This document shows positions 35,351 through 43,092 of a DNA stretch of 64,000 nucleotides, in pieces. Source of the stretch: DATMRF01 sp035566435 (lineage in GTDB: Bacteria; Verrucomicrobiota; Verrucomicrobiia; Limisphaerales; UBA8199); the NCBI GenBank assembly GCA_035566435.1, contig DATMRF010000144.1, positions 62,001 through 126,000 on the forward strand, written 5' to 3'. Position numbers and translations under genes: made by a program. The first letter of the stretch is position 1. Each line of letters begins with the position of its first letter. Under the pieces are notes generated by a model, which made no database searches, was not told the DNA's origin, and worked only from the letters and a program-made list of their open reading frames with translations.

Positions 35351-36474
35351 GCGCCGGCCTTGTCCCGCTCCATCACGCGCGTCTCCGCGGCCACTAGATC
35401 GAGAATGTAAATTCGGCCCTTGGCATCCGCAACGCCATCAAGGCCTCCTAGCGTACAATCGTTCGGACCACAGACCTTCGCGTTCGCCGCAAAGGACTCG
35501 GCCCCGGCTACGATCGATTCGAACCCACCTTCCGCGGTGTACACTTTAACTCGCGGAATGCCCTTCTCGAAGGTGACGACCCGCCCGTCCGGCAGCAGCG
35601 TGAGATTGATAGGGTTGCAGCAGCCGCAGAAGTTCTCGATGGCCCAGCCTGGCGTGCCCCATGACAGTTCAAGGTCCCCATCAAACGTGTAGGCCTCAAC
35701 GCGGTGCCGCCCTGTATTTGCCACACGCACCAAACCATCACGAGCGATCTCCACGTCGAAAAATGGGCTGGGAATAATAAACCCAGGGATGTTCCGGGTT
35801 TTGTCCTTTTCACCGATGCGCCCCTTCAGTCGTCCGGAACGATCGTACCGCAGGACTGCGCGAGTCCCGGCATCTGCCACAAAAACATCAGCTTCGCCTG
35901 CGGCGATGCCGGTGAAGTAGGATTTCGAACCGGGCGACGGCCAGGTGTCACGGCGCTGACCCTTGCGGTCGAAAACCTCAACGTGCTGGCGCAGGCCGAC
36001 ATACAACGAGCCGTCCGGCGTGGCTCCAACGCAACGGACCTCGTCCGCCAGCGCGATTTCTGAAACCCGCGTTCCGTCAACACTATGCTCGCTCAGATAC
36101 TTCCCCGCGCCGATCAAGAGGTGTTCATCCTGAGTCAACGCGATACACCGCGGCGAAGGTCGGGTGCAACGAAAATGACTGACTTCATGGTAATGGAGCA
36201 GTTTCGGGTCGGTCTTGCGAACCTTGCTATCGTCGTAGGCCCAGGGGTTTGCTGTCGCCGAGGCCGCCGCTGCGCGGCTCCGGTCGAACATGCCTAGCGC
36301 GGCGCCCAAACCAGCGAGCTTCGCCGTTTCGGTCGCGCGCTGGAGAAAGTCGCGCCGATTCACCAATCGGTTCGCCGAAAGTATCGGGGCGGGGACGGCC
36401 ACGTCAGCGTGAGCGCTTTGCCGGCGCGGATCATCAGGGATGCGGCCGTCCCCGCCCCGGGAAGGGTGGTTCAT
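35347..36474 (-). CDS. Tat-exported six-bladed (NHL-type) propeller with CGCCNP motif
   Basis: About 375 residues from the ATG at 36474, which overlaps the upstream stop as ATGA. The first 55 residues are partly encoded by a palindromic repeat, and only then comes the Tat signal VNRRDFLQRATETAKLAGLG. A GTG at 36363 right before it is the alternative start. The rest is NHL-like, with RVEAYTFDGDLELSWG and GVADAKGRIYILD. A striking CGCCNP in IENFCGCCNPINLTLLPDG and a later CGPNDC suggest a metal or disulfide site. The operon partners are Fe-S proteins, so a redox-linked role is inferred. Confidence 0.85.
   Translation of the reverse strand: MNHPSRGGDGRIPDDPRRQSAHADVAVPAPILSANRLVNRRDFLQRATETAKLAGLGAALGMFDRSRAAAASATANPWAYDDSKVRKTDPKLLHYHEVSHFRCTRPSPRCIALTQDEHLLIGAGKYLSEHSVDGTRVSEIALADEVRCVGATPDGSLYVGLRQHVEVFDRKGQRRDTWPSPGSKSYFTGIAAGEADVFVADAGTRAVLRYDRSGRLKGRIGEKDKTRNIPGFIIPSPFFDVEIARDGLVRVANTGRHRVEAYTFDGDLELSWGTPGWAIENFCGCCNPINLTLLPDGRVVTFEKGIPRVKVYTAEGGFESIVAGAESFAANAKVCGPNDCTLGGLDGVADAKGRIYILDLVAAETRVMERDKAGA
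36386..36460. repeat. dispersed palindromic repeat (GGGACGGCCACGTC type), copy 2
   Basis: The left arm is 36386-36405 (GGGGCGGGGACGGCCACGTC) and the right arm is 36442-36460 (GCGGCCGTCCCCGCCCCGG). The 15-base cores 36386-36400 and 36444-36458 are exact complements. It falls inside the predicted coding region upstream of the Tat signal of the NHL-type propeller. Copy 1 is at 26774-26841. Confidence 0.8.
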
Positions 36475-36701
36475 GTGCGTCGCCCTTTCTCCTGTTTGAC
36501 TGAGAGCGCGCGCGGCAGCCCACATTGATCGAACACGCCGCAGTCGCCGCAGATGCCGCGATTGATGCAGCGTTGGCCTGATGATCTCGGCTTGCGGGCC
36601 GCGAGGCTGGCAGCCGCGGCCAGCAATCCTAAAAGCCCATAGCGCAGCGTCGCGCGAAAGAATCCGCGCCGGCTTCCAACCTTTTCGGTAGAAAAGCGCA
36701 T
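36471..36701 (-). CDS. small Tat-exported cysteine-rich protein
   Basis: A 76-residue protein from the ATG at 36701 (a GTG two codons upstream is possible). It has a twin-arginine signal (GSRRGFFRATLRYGLLGLL) and then a short mature part with five cysteines arranged CINRGICGDCGVFDQCGLP. Four of these could bind one Fe-S cluster or another metal. I do not recognise the family. It is translationally coupled to the NHL-type propeller by an ATGA overlap and lies at the head of the Fe-S block, so it is probably a small accessory or electron carrier. Confidence 0.75.
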   Translation of the reverse strand: MRFSTEKVGSRRGFFRATLRYGLLGLLAAAASLAARKPRSSGQRCINRGICGDCGVFDQCGLPRALSVKQEKGRRT

Positions 36702-36824
36702 GGCCACGTTGGTTTGGTTTTAACTCAAAAGAGACTCAACCCTGCCAGAAAGAGCGGCTACTTCAATCTTGGCGAAACCCAACCCTTTTTTGGCCTGGAC
36801 ATAGCCGGAATTGGCCAGTGGCGG

Positions 36825-38342
36825 TCAAAGGTTTTGCTCCTGAAAGGCGTAAAGCCAGTGCATGGTCGTCACGTACAGGACCCCATTGGCGGCGACCGGC
36901 GAGCCATGGATTGGGCTGTCGAACTGAATGGTTCGCAAGACCTTCTTCTCCCGGCTGGCGGCCATTACCCAGAAATCGCCCCGGCAGGTTCCGACATACA
37001 CCTTGCCATCGGCCACCAGGGTCGAGCTCCAGATCTCGCCGTTGGTTTCCTGGACCCAGCGGACTTTGCCGGCTCGAGCCTCAACGCAATAAACCTTGCG
37101 TCCACAGTCAGCGGCGAACACCAGGTCGCCGGAGACAGACGGCGTAGACATCGAGTGCTTGTCCAGTGTAACGGACCAGACCAGGGCTTCGCCTGTGGTA
37201 TCTCCAGTTCCCTGCGCATCGATGCACTGCAGCCAGGCCTGGTTTTTCCCCCACCAGACGTCACCCCCTACCGTGACATACAGGCGTCCGTCAGCAAAGA
37301 CGGGGGTGCTCTTGATATTGCTGGGACTCTCGCGCCGGTTGCTGTTGTATCGATGCACCTGCTCCTTCGGCGCGGTTGGATCGCAATCGAACCGCCACAC
37401 TCTTTTCAACGGGACCACCTCTCCCGGCCGAGGCGCCGTCCTCAGCGGTTCGAAGCCGTAAAGTACGCCATCGCCGCCTCCGAAAAAGATCCGGCCCTGG
37501 CCACCCGCTTTGCCCAGGGTTGGCGGCGACCAGGTGCTATGGAAGATCCGCGGGCCGATGCGCTCGTTGTCCTTTGCCACCAGCCGGCCGGTGGCTTTTT
37601 CTAGCACGATTAAGCTCGGCGCGTCCGGCGCGTGGATTTGCTTGTGTGTATCATCGACTCCATTCGAGGTATTGACGTAAAGAAACGGTCCATCGATGAG
37701 AACGGACCCATAGGCCTGGTCATGCTGACGCACACCGCATTCCTTGATGATATCGAAGGCCCAAATAATATCGGCGTCCGTGTTCGTTAAAACGATGGGA
37801 GTGTCACCCGCGGGCACTGCGTGGCGCGCTTCGTCCACGAAGGGCCCATCGTTTCCGTCGGCGAGTCCCTTCAAGTCGAGGCAGAGCACCTCGCCGCGGT
37901 TGCTAACGATGTAAGCCCGGTCGCCTTCGACAGTCGCCGGGGAGCAGATTCCTGCCTTGGGCCAGTCCCAGTAAATGCTGTTAGTCAGCTTGGGCACGAG
38001 GAGTTGCCACAGCAAATGCCCGTCCTTCTCGTCCAGGCACATCAGCACGCTGCGATCGCCCTGGCGCCGTGCATCGCGGGGTTCCTCGTTGTTGGTCCCG
38101 ATGAGGACCTTGCCGCCTGCAATCACCGGCGTGGAGTGCGTCTCACTTCCGAGGCGCGCCTTCCACTTGAGATTTTTCCCGGTCGCGGGGTCCAACGAAT
38201 CCGGCAAGTGCCTCTCCGCGGACACCATGTTTCTGGAAAAATCTTGCCCCCATTGCGGATGGTCCGCGGCCGTCAGCAAACCGGGCGCGCAGACGGCACT
38301 GACCGCCATCCAGGCCAAGCTTGACTGCAGGTTCATGACCAT
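36825..38342 (-). CDS. secreted PQQ-like beta-propeller protein
   Basis: A 505-residue protein. The ATG at 38342 follows the TAA of the upstream gene directly (a second ATG lies at 38336). The signal peptide is LAWMAVSAVCAPGLLTAA; the mature start DHPQWGQDFSRNMVSAERH is followed by blades such as VYCVEARAGKVRWVQ. It is a paralog of the protein at 21418-22992 over the full length. It is part of the minus-strand series leading into the Tat/Fe-S block, from which it is separated by 123 bases. Confidence 0.85.
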   Translation of the reverse strand: MVMNLQSSLAWMAVSAVCAPGLLTAADHPQWGQDFSRNMVSAERHLPDSLDPATGKNLKWKARLGSETHSTPVIAGGKVLIGTNNEEPRDARRQGDRSVLMCLDEKDGHLLWQLLVPKLTNSIYWDWPKAGICSPATVEGDRAYIVSNRGEVLCLDLKGLADGNDGPFVDEARHAVPAGDTPIVLTNTDADIIWAFDIIKECGVRQHDQAYGSVLIDGPFLYVNTSNGVDDTHKQIHAPDAPSLIVLEKATGRLVAKDNERIGPRIFHSTWSPPTLGKAGGQGRIFFGGGDGVLYGFEPLRTAPRPGEVVPLKRVWRFDCDPTAPKEQVHRYNSNRRESPSNIKSTPVFADGRLYVTVGGDVWWGKNQAWLQCIDAQGTGDTTGEALVWSVTLDKHSMSTPSVSGDLVFAADCGRKVYCVEARAGKVRWVQETNGEIWSSTLVADGKVYVGTCRGDFWVMAASREKKVLRTIQFDSPIHGSPVAANGVLYVTTMHWLYAFQEQNL

Positions 38343-39749
38343 TTAGTGCGGGCCCACATCCAAACACACCATCCGCGTCAGATCGCGCGCGATGAGGCGC
38401 CCCCCAGCGAGCGCTAGTGGCCCCCACGATTCGTGCCCACTCAACACCTGCGCCTGCGCGAGCAGGTGGTAGCGCTCAGGCGTCGCCTCGATGAGCCGCA
38501 GCAGGCCCGAATCATTCATCGCCAGGAAAACCCCGTCCGCCAGGATGAACGAACCGAGGCCGAATTGCCGGCCAGTGCCGCTGGTCCAAACCACCTTGCC
38601 ATCCTCGGCCAGGCAAACGAATTTCCCGTCCGCCCGCGCGCCGTAGAGGTGGTCGCCGTAGAGAATCGGCGTGTGCTGCGTCGCGCCAAAGACTTCTGGT
38701 CTCAGTCTGAATACGGGTTGAGCAACGATGGCGCCATTTTCCTTCTTCAGCTGGAGCATAAGGCTGCCCGCGCCATAGCCGCCGGAGAGGAAAATCCGAC
38801 CACCGTCCAGAATCACCGGCGATGGCACGGTCGCCAGACTGATCTTCCAATCGGGGCATTCCCACAAAATTGCGCCGGTCTTGGCCGAAGTGCCGACGAC
38901 GCCGTTGTTCGCGCAGTACACATACATGCGCTCGCCCTCAAACTCGCCGGGCACGACCGAGGAGTGGGTCATTTTCCAACCACGCGGATTCGGCGTGCGC
39001 CACAGTTCCGCACCGGTTTCTGCGTCGAGCGCCACCAAAAGGGCCTCTTGTCCGCCCGGCGCAAGGATGAGGTTGGTCCTGTCGAGCAGCGGGCACTGGC
39101 CGGCATACCAGGGAGGAACTGTCGCGCCGTATTGCCTCACCAAATCCAATCCCCAGCGGAGCTCACCCGTCACCGGGTTCAGGCAAACTACATGGCACTT
39201 CGGCCCCATCGCGATAACCACCCGATCGGTGACCGCCGGAACGGTTCGCGACATGCCATGGTTGCGCTTAACGGAAACCGGATAGGAGTAACGCCAAATC
39301 TCACGGCCATCCGCGAGCGATAAACAGCGCAATGCATCCTGCTTGTGCTCGTGGTCATAATCCATCACATACACCCGGCCGCTCAGCACCGCGGCGCCCG
39401 CGAAACCCTCGCCGACGTCAACCGCCCACGACTGCCGCGGCCCGGATGTTTCCCAGGTTCGCAGGAGAGGCGTGCTTTCCTTGCTGATGGCATCGCCATC
39501 CGGACCGCGGAACCTCGGCCAGGCGCCGGGAAGGTCAGACGGTTTACCGTCGGAGGGAATCAGTTTGCCAGCAAGAACCGGGTTCGATTTTGCGCCTGTT
39601 CCGCCGCTGGGCGCCTGGTCGGTTCCCGGCAATCGCAGCCTCAAGTTGCCATCCGGCCCGCGGGCCAGCCAAAGGACGAGTGCTACGACGGCGACGATTG
39701 CCGCCACACCCGGAATCAGGAATGGCCGCTTCGCAAGGGCGGTTGTCAT
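38343..39749 (-). CDS. membrane-anchored PQQ-like beta-propeller protein
   Basis: About 468 residues from the ATG at 39749 (a GTG at 39755 is possible). An N-terminal helix (FLIPGVAAIVAVVALVLWLA) acts as an uncleaved anchor or signal. A Gly/Ser-rich linker follows, then the propeller beginning AWPRFRGPDGDAISKE, with blades such as LVALDAETGAELWRTPN. The gene runs directly into the next propeller gene and is the probable first gene of the series that ends at 31569. It starts 48 bases downstream of the GH2 gene's end, so read-through from the sugar operon cannot be excluded. Confidence 0.85.
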   Translation of the reverse strand: MTTALAKRPFLIPGVAAIVAVVALVLWLARGPDGNLRLRLPGTDQAPSGGTGAKSNPVLAGKLIPSDGKPSDLPGAWPRFRGPDGDAISKESTPLLRTWETSGPRQSWAVDVGEGFAGAAVLSGRVYVMDYDHEHKQDALRCLSLADGREIWRYSYPVSVKRNHGMSRTVPAVTDRVVIAMGPKCHVVCLNPVTGELRWGLDLVRQYGATVPPWYAGQCPLLDRTNLILAPGGQEALLVALDAETGAELWRTPNPRGWKMTHSSVVPGEFEGERMYVYCANNGVVGTSAKTGAILWECPDWKISLATVPSPVILDGGRIFLSGGYGAGSLMLQLKKENGAIVAQPVFRLRPEVFGATQHTPILYGDHLYGARADGKFVCLAEDGKVVWTSGTGRQFGLGSFILADGVFLAMNDSGLLRLIEATPERYHLLAQAQVLSGHESWGPLALAGGRLIARDLTRMVCLDVGPH

Positions 39750-39796
39750 CTTCACTGCAGACGGCTTGTATCACGAACGGTGCGGCGCGTCGAGCC

Positions 39797-42229
39797 TCAC
39801 ACCTGACCCCGTGCAATGATTTCGGTAGCGCCTGGGCCGAGAGACGAATGAATCGCTTTCACTCTGATACGCCCGGAACGACCGGGGAGGGTTCGGACCC
39901 AGAGCGCGCCGACACCCCCGCTGTCTGCGAGCGAAAAAGGATTATCACCCACCAATTCCCCCGGCCCGCTGAGTTCGAACAGGATTTCGCCCCCTGCAAG
40001 CGCGCGCTCAGAACCGTACTTGTCCACTACCTTGAATACGAGCCGCGTGGCATCAACGATGTCCGCCATCAGTTCAGCATCGTCAGCGACGAGCAGCAAG
40101 CGGTCGCGGGCAGGATCCGAGGAGAACGAGCGCGACAGGATAACGCGATTGCCGACATAACCGTCGATGCGCAGTTCCGGTCGTGCGCTGCCATCCAGCT
40201 CGAGGTCCGCAAAGAACGGCGCATGCGCGAGATGCGGGTAGTTCGCCGTGTCGGGCTGGAGCGTGGCGTGTGACCGGCCATCGACAAATAATTCCAAACG
40301 CTCGCAGTTGGAGAAAATAGCGGCGTGCATGCCCGGACCGTGCGGAGTCTGCGGCCCGAAATCCCAGTAGAAGTTAGGCTGGATAATCGGCCGCGTTCCC
40401 GGACTGCCCTGGGCCTGGTAAAACGACGCCCCGAGCTTCGGAATGCGGAAAATATCCGCGACACCGGGACATTTCACGTTATTAAATGGGTTGATCAAAC
40501 TCGCGTAGTCGAAGCCGCACCAGGCAATCACTCCGCAGATGCGCGGATTCGCGGCGGCCTTGCTGTGCGCCTGCGCATGGCGTAACGCCTGTTGCCGCTG
40601 CAAAGCCACGTCGCCTGCGCGGCGATACTTGGCGTCAAAACCTTTGCGGTTGGCGTAGTTGAATTGTCCTACCGCCTCCGCCAGCAGGTAAGGCACTCCC
40701 GGCGTCGGTCCTTCGATGCCCACGGTGCCATCTGGTGCGGAATGATAGTCGTCAAAGGCAAAGACGTCTTCGTCCCAACCTTGTTTCCAGTTGCTACGGG
40801 AGCCGGAGGTCATGGAACCGGAGGACGGCCTGGAGTCGTCGAGCGACCTCGCCAGCGCTTTGGTCCGTCGGTAGAGTTCGACGTCGTTCGCCGATTCGTT
40901 CGCGCGCGTTCCCCAAATAACGATGGCCGGGTGGTTCCGGTCGCGCCGCACCATATCCCCCACATCTCGCACCAGCAATTCCTTCCAGGCGGCGTCGCCG
41001 AGGTAACCCCAGCCTGGAACCTCCTCCCACACCATCAAGCCCAACTCGTCGCAGGCCTCGAGGAACGCCTCCGATTGCGGATAATGGGAGCAGCGAACCA
41101 TGTTACAATTAAACTCGCGGCGAAGCATCTCGGCGTCGCGCCGCATCACCCGCGCCGGCATTGCGTAGCCGACATAGGGAAATACTTCATGACGGTTCAG
41201 GCCGAAGATTTGCAGCCTCTTGCCATTCAGGAAGAACCCGTCGAGTTCAAAGCGCGCGTCCCGGAGTCCGATGCTCACACGGTGGTCATGGACCGGCTTG
41301 CCCCCGATGACGAGTGTCGTCACAACCTCGTAAACATGGGGCGCCCGCACGTCCCAGAGCATCACGTTACCGAGGTTCGACATTCTGAGCGCCACCTGCT
41401 GAGTACCGGGCGCATCTACACGCAACGATTCCTCGGCGCGGCTGATTACCTCGGCGCCACGCCGCAATTCGACAACGAGTTGAGCGAGTTGCGCAGCCGG
41501 GACCGCCGCGTCAATCGAGCAGAGGACTTCCACGCGTCGGTCCGCATCCAGCACTTTGACCGGCTTGGCAAAGACGTCACTGATAAAGATCTGCGGCGCG
41601 GCCTCCAGCCGAACGGGGCGGTGGATGCCACCTGCTTCGAGGTAATCGACCCGTTTGGCGCCAACGGCCGCGCCCTCTGGCGGCACATTGCTCCAACGGG
41701 AGTCCACGGCGAGGGCGAGCACGTTTGAACCTTCAGTAACCGAATCAGTGATCTCGTACTGGAAAGGAAGGTAGCCGCCCAGGTGTTGGGGCAAGGTATG
41801 GCCGTTAATCGTGGGAGTGGCCCCGACCATGACCCCTTCAAAATGCAGGAATGTTCGCAACCCCTTCCAATCCGCTGGGAGCGTGAAATGCTTGCGGTAG
41901 AGCCAAACATCCTGCCACGCCGCCGGGTCCCAGTTTTGCCAGGAAAGCCGGGCAACACTGTGAGGGATGGAAACGCGAGCAAAGGCGGCATCGTTAAAGT
42001 GAGGGACGACCGCGTCGGGCGCAAATTTCCCGCCGAAGAGCCAATCGCGGTCCAGCATGAGGGTCCGCGTGGCTGGACCGCTCTGGCGTATGCCGCGGCC
42101 TGAGCCAGCCGTACGGCAACCCAGAATGGGAGCCGCCGCGAGGGTCATAGCGCCGAGGGCGCAATGTTGCACGAACTGCCTCCTCGAAACGTTACCGGGG
42201 TATCCAGGTGTTTTCTTCATGGGGTTCAT
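39797..42229 (-). CDS. Tat-exported glycoside hydrolase family 2 enzyme
   Basis: An 810-residue GH2 protein. The N-terminus has a twin-arginine signal (VSRRQFVQHCALGAMTLAA) ending near ILGC, so it may also be lipidated. The sugar-binding jelly-roll (WQDVWLYRKHFTLPADWKG), Ig-like domain and TIM barrel (GLNRHEVFPYVG, MVRCSHYPQSEAFLEACDE) follow in the normal order. The acid/base Glu is in NHPAIVIWGTRANES and the likely nucleophile in PYLLAEAVGQF. C-terminal Ig-like domains end it. Family members cleave beta-galactosides, beta-glucuronides or beta-mannosides. It is coupled to the aldolase by an ATGA overlap, so it should release the sugar that the operon consumes. The exact substrate is unknown. 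Confidence 0.92.
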   Translation of the reverse strand: MNPMKKTPGYPGNVSRRQFVQHCALGAMTLAAAPILGCRTAGSGRGIRQSGPATRTLMLDRDWLFGGKFAPDAVVPHFNDAAFARVSIPHSVARLSWQNWDPAAWQDVWLYRKHFTLPADWKGLRTFLHFEGVMVGATPTINGHTLPQHLGGYLPFQYEITDSVTEGSNVLALAVDSRWSNVPPEGAAVGAKRVDYLEAGGIHRPVRLEAAPQIFISDVFAKPVKVLDADRRVEVLCSIDAAVPAAQLAQLVVELRRGAEVISRAEESLRVDAPGTQQVALRMSNLGNVMLWDVRAPHVYEVVTTLVIGGKPVHDHRVSIGLRDARFELDGFFLNGKRLQIFGLNRHEVFPYVGYAMPARVMRRDAEMLRREFNCNMVRCSHYPQSEAFLEACDELGLMVWEEVPGWGYLGDAAWKELLVRDVGDMVRRDRNHPAIVIWGTRANESANDVELYRRTKALARSLDDSRPSSGSMTSGSRSNWKQGWDEDVFAFDDYHSAPDGTVGIEGPTPGVPYLLAEAVGQFNYANRKGFDAKYRRAGDVALQRQQALRHAQAHSKAAANPRICGVIAWCGFDYASLINPFNNVKCPGVADIFRIPKLGASFYQAQGSPGTRPIIQPNFYWDFGPQTPHGPGMHAAIFSNCERLELFVDGRSHATLQPDTANYPHLAHAPFFADLELDGSARPELRIDGYVGNRVILSRSFSSDPARDRLLLVADDAELMADIVDATRLVFKVVDKYGSERALAGGEILFELSGPGELVGDNPFSLADSGGVGALWVRTLPGRSGRIRVKAIHSSLGPGATEIIARGQV

Positions 42230-43092
42230 CCTTTGATGGCTGAAGCTTTGCCCTCGGAGCCGACCGCGCGGATGATTTCTTTGATGTCTTCCTTGAGCCG
42301 ATCTTTGGCCGCGCGGGCGATCCGCCAGACGTGATGCTCGTGGTTGAGGGTTTGGCTCAATTCATTGAAGTAGCGGATATAGTTCATGCGCAGGCCTTCG
42401 CCGAAATTGATCTTCGTCATGCCGGCTTTAACGCACCGCGAGATATCCGCCATCGAGATGCCGCTGGTGCCGTGCAGGACAAGGGGTGGTTTGACGGCAG
42501 ACCGCAGTTGCGACATCAGTCCGAAATCCATCCCGTGCTGCTCTTTGAAGATGCCGTGGGTGGTGCCGACCGCCACGGCCAGAAGATCGACGTCCACTTT
42601 GGCAGTGAATTCCTTCGCCTCAGCGACGCTTACCGTCGCAGCGCGCTGGCTGGACGCATCCGAACTTTTAATGATGTGGCCGATCTCCGCCTCTACGCTG
42701 ATGCCCAGCGGGCGGACGAGGTTGAGGATTTCCCGCGTGCCCCGCACGTTCTCGTCGAGAGGCTTGTCCGCATAGTCGATCATCACGTGAGTGAAGCCGG
42801 CCCGCACAGCCCGCAACACCGATTGCGGGCTTTTCCCGTGGTCGAGAGCGATGGCCAAAGGAACGGTGGTTTCTGCGGCAAGGTACCTCAGCAAGTGGCC
42901 TGCGTAGTCGAAGCCGCGGTATTCCAGGTTGGGTTCATAACACTGAACGATCAGCGGGGACTGCAATTCCTCGGCGGCTTCGAAGATGGCGCGGCCGATG
43001 TCGTACGTGCCGCCGTTGTTGTTTAGGGCGGGGATGCCGAAGCCTTTGGCCGCAGCCTGGTCGCAAAGATGTTTGGCGTTATACAACTTCAT
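42226..43092 (-). CDS. class II ketose-bisphosphate-type aldolase
   Basis: A 288-residue aldolase of the FBA/tagatose-bisphosphate class II family. The N-terminus has GFGIPALNNNGGTYDIGRA. The zinc-site region ALDHGKS provides the first His, EAEIGH the Glu/His pair and VLHGTSGIS the later His and phosphate-loop glycine. It should perform reversible aldol cleavage of a ketose phosphate to dihydroxyacetone phosphate and an aldehyde, in the cytoplasm. It overlaps both neighbours as ATGA (symporter before, GH2 after). In the context proposed here it would split fructose bisphosphate and return glyceraldehyde 3-phosphate to the transaldolase, but a pathway-specific ketose phosphate is equally possible. 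Confidence 0.9.
   Translation of the reverse strand: MKLYNAKHLCDQAAAKGFGIPALNNNGGTYDIGRAIFEAAEELQSPLIVQCYEPNLEYRGFDYAGHLLRYLAAETTVPLAIALDHGKSPQSVLRAVRAGFTHVMIDYADKPLDENVRGTREILNLVRPLGISVEAEIGHIIKSSDASSQRAATVSVAEAKEFTAKVDVDLLAVAVGTTHGIFKEQHGMDFGLMSQLRSAVKPPLVLHGTSGISMADISRCVKAGMTKINFGEGLRMNYIRYFNELSQTLNHEHHVWRIARAAKDRLKEDIKEIIRAVGSEGKASAIKG

Noticed and set aside
40592..41728. 378-residue open frame on the plus strand
   Set aside because: Antisense to the GH2 gene; composition is Arg/His/Val-rich without motifs.
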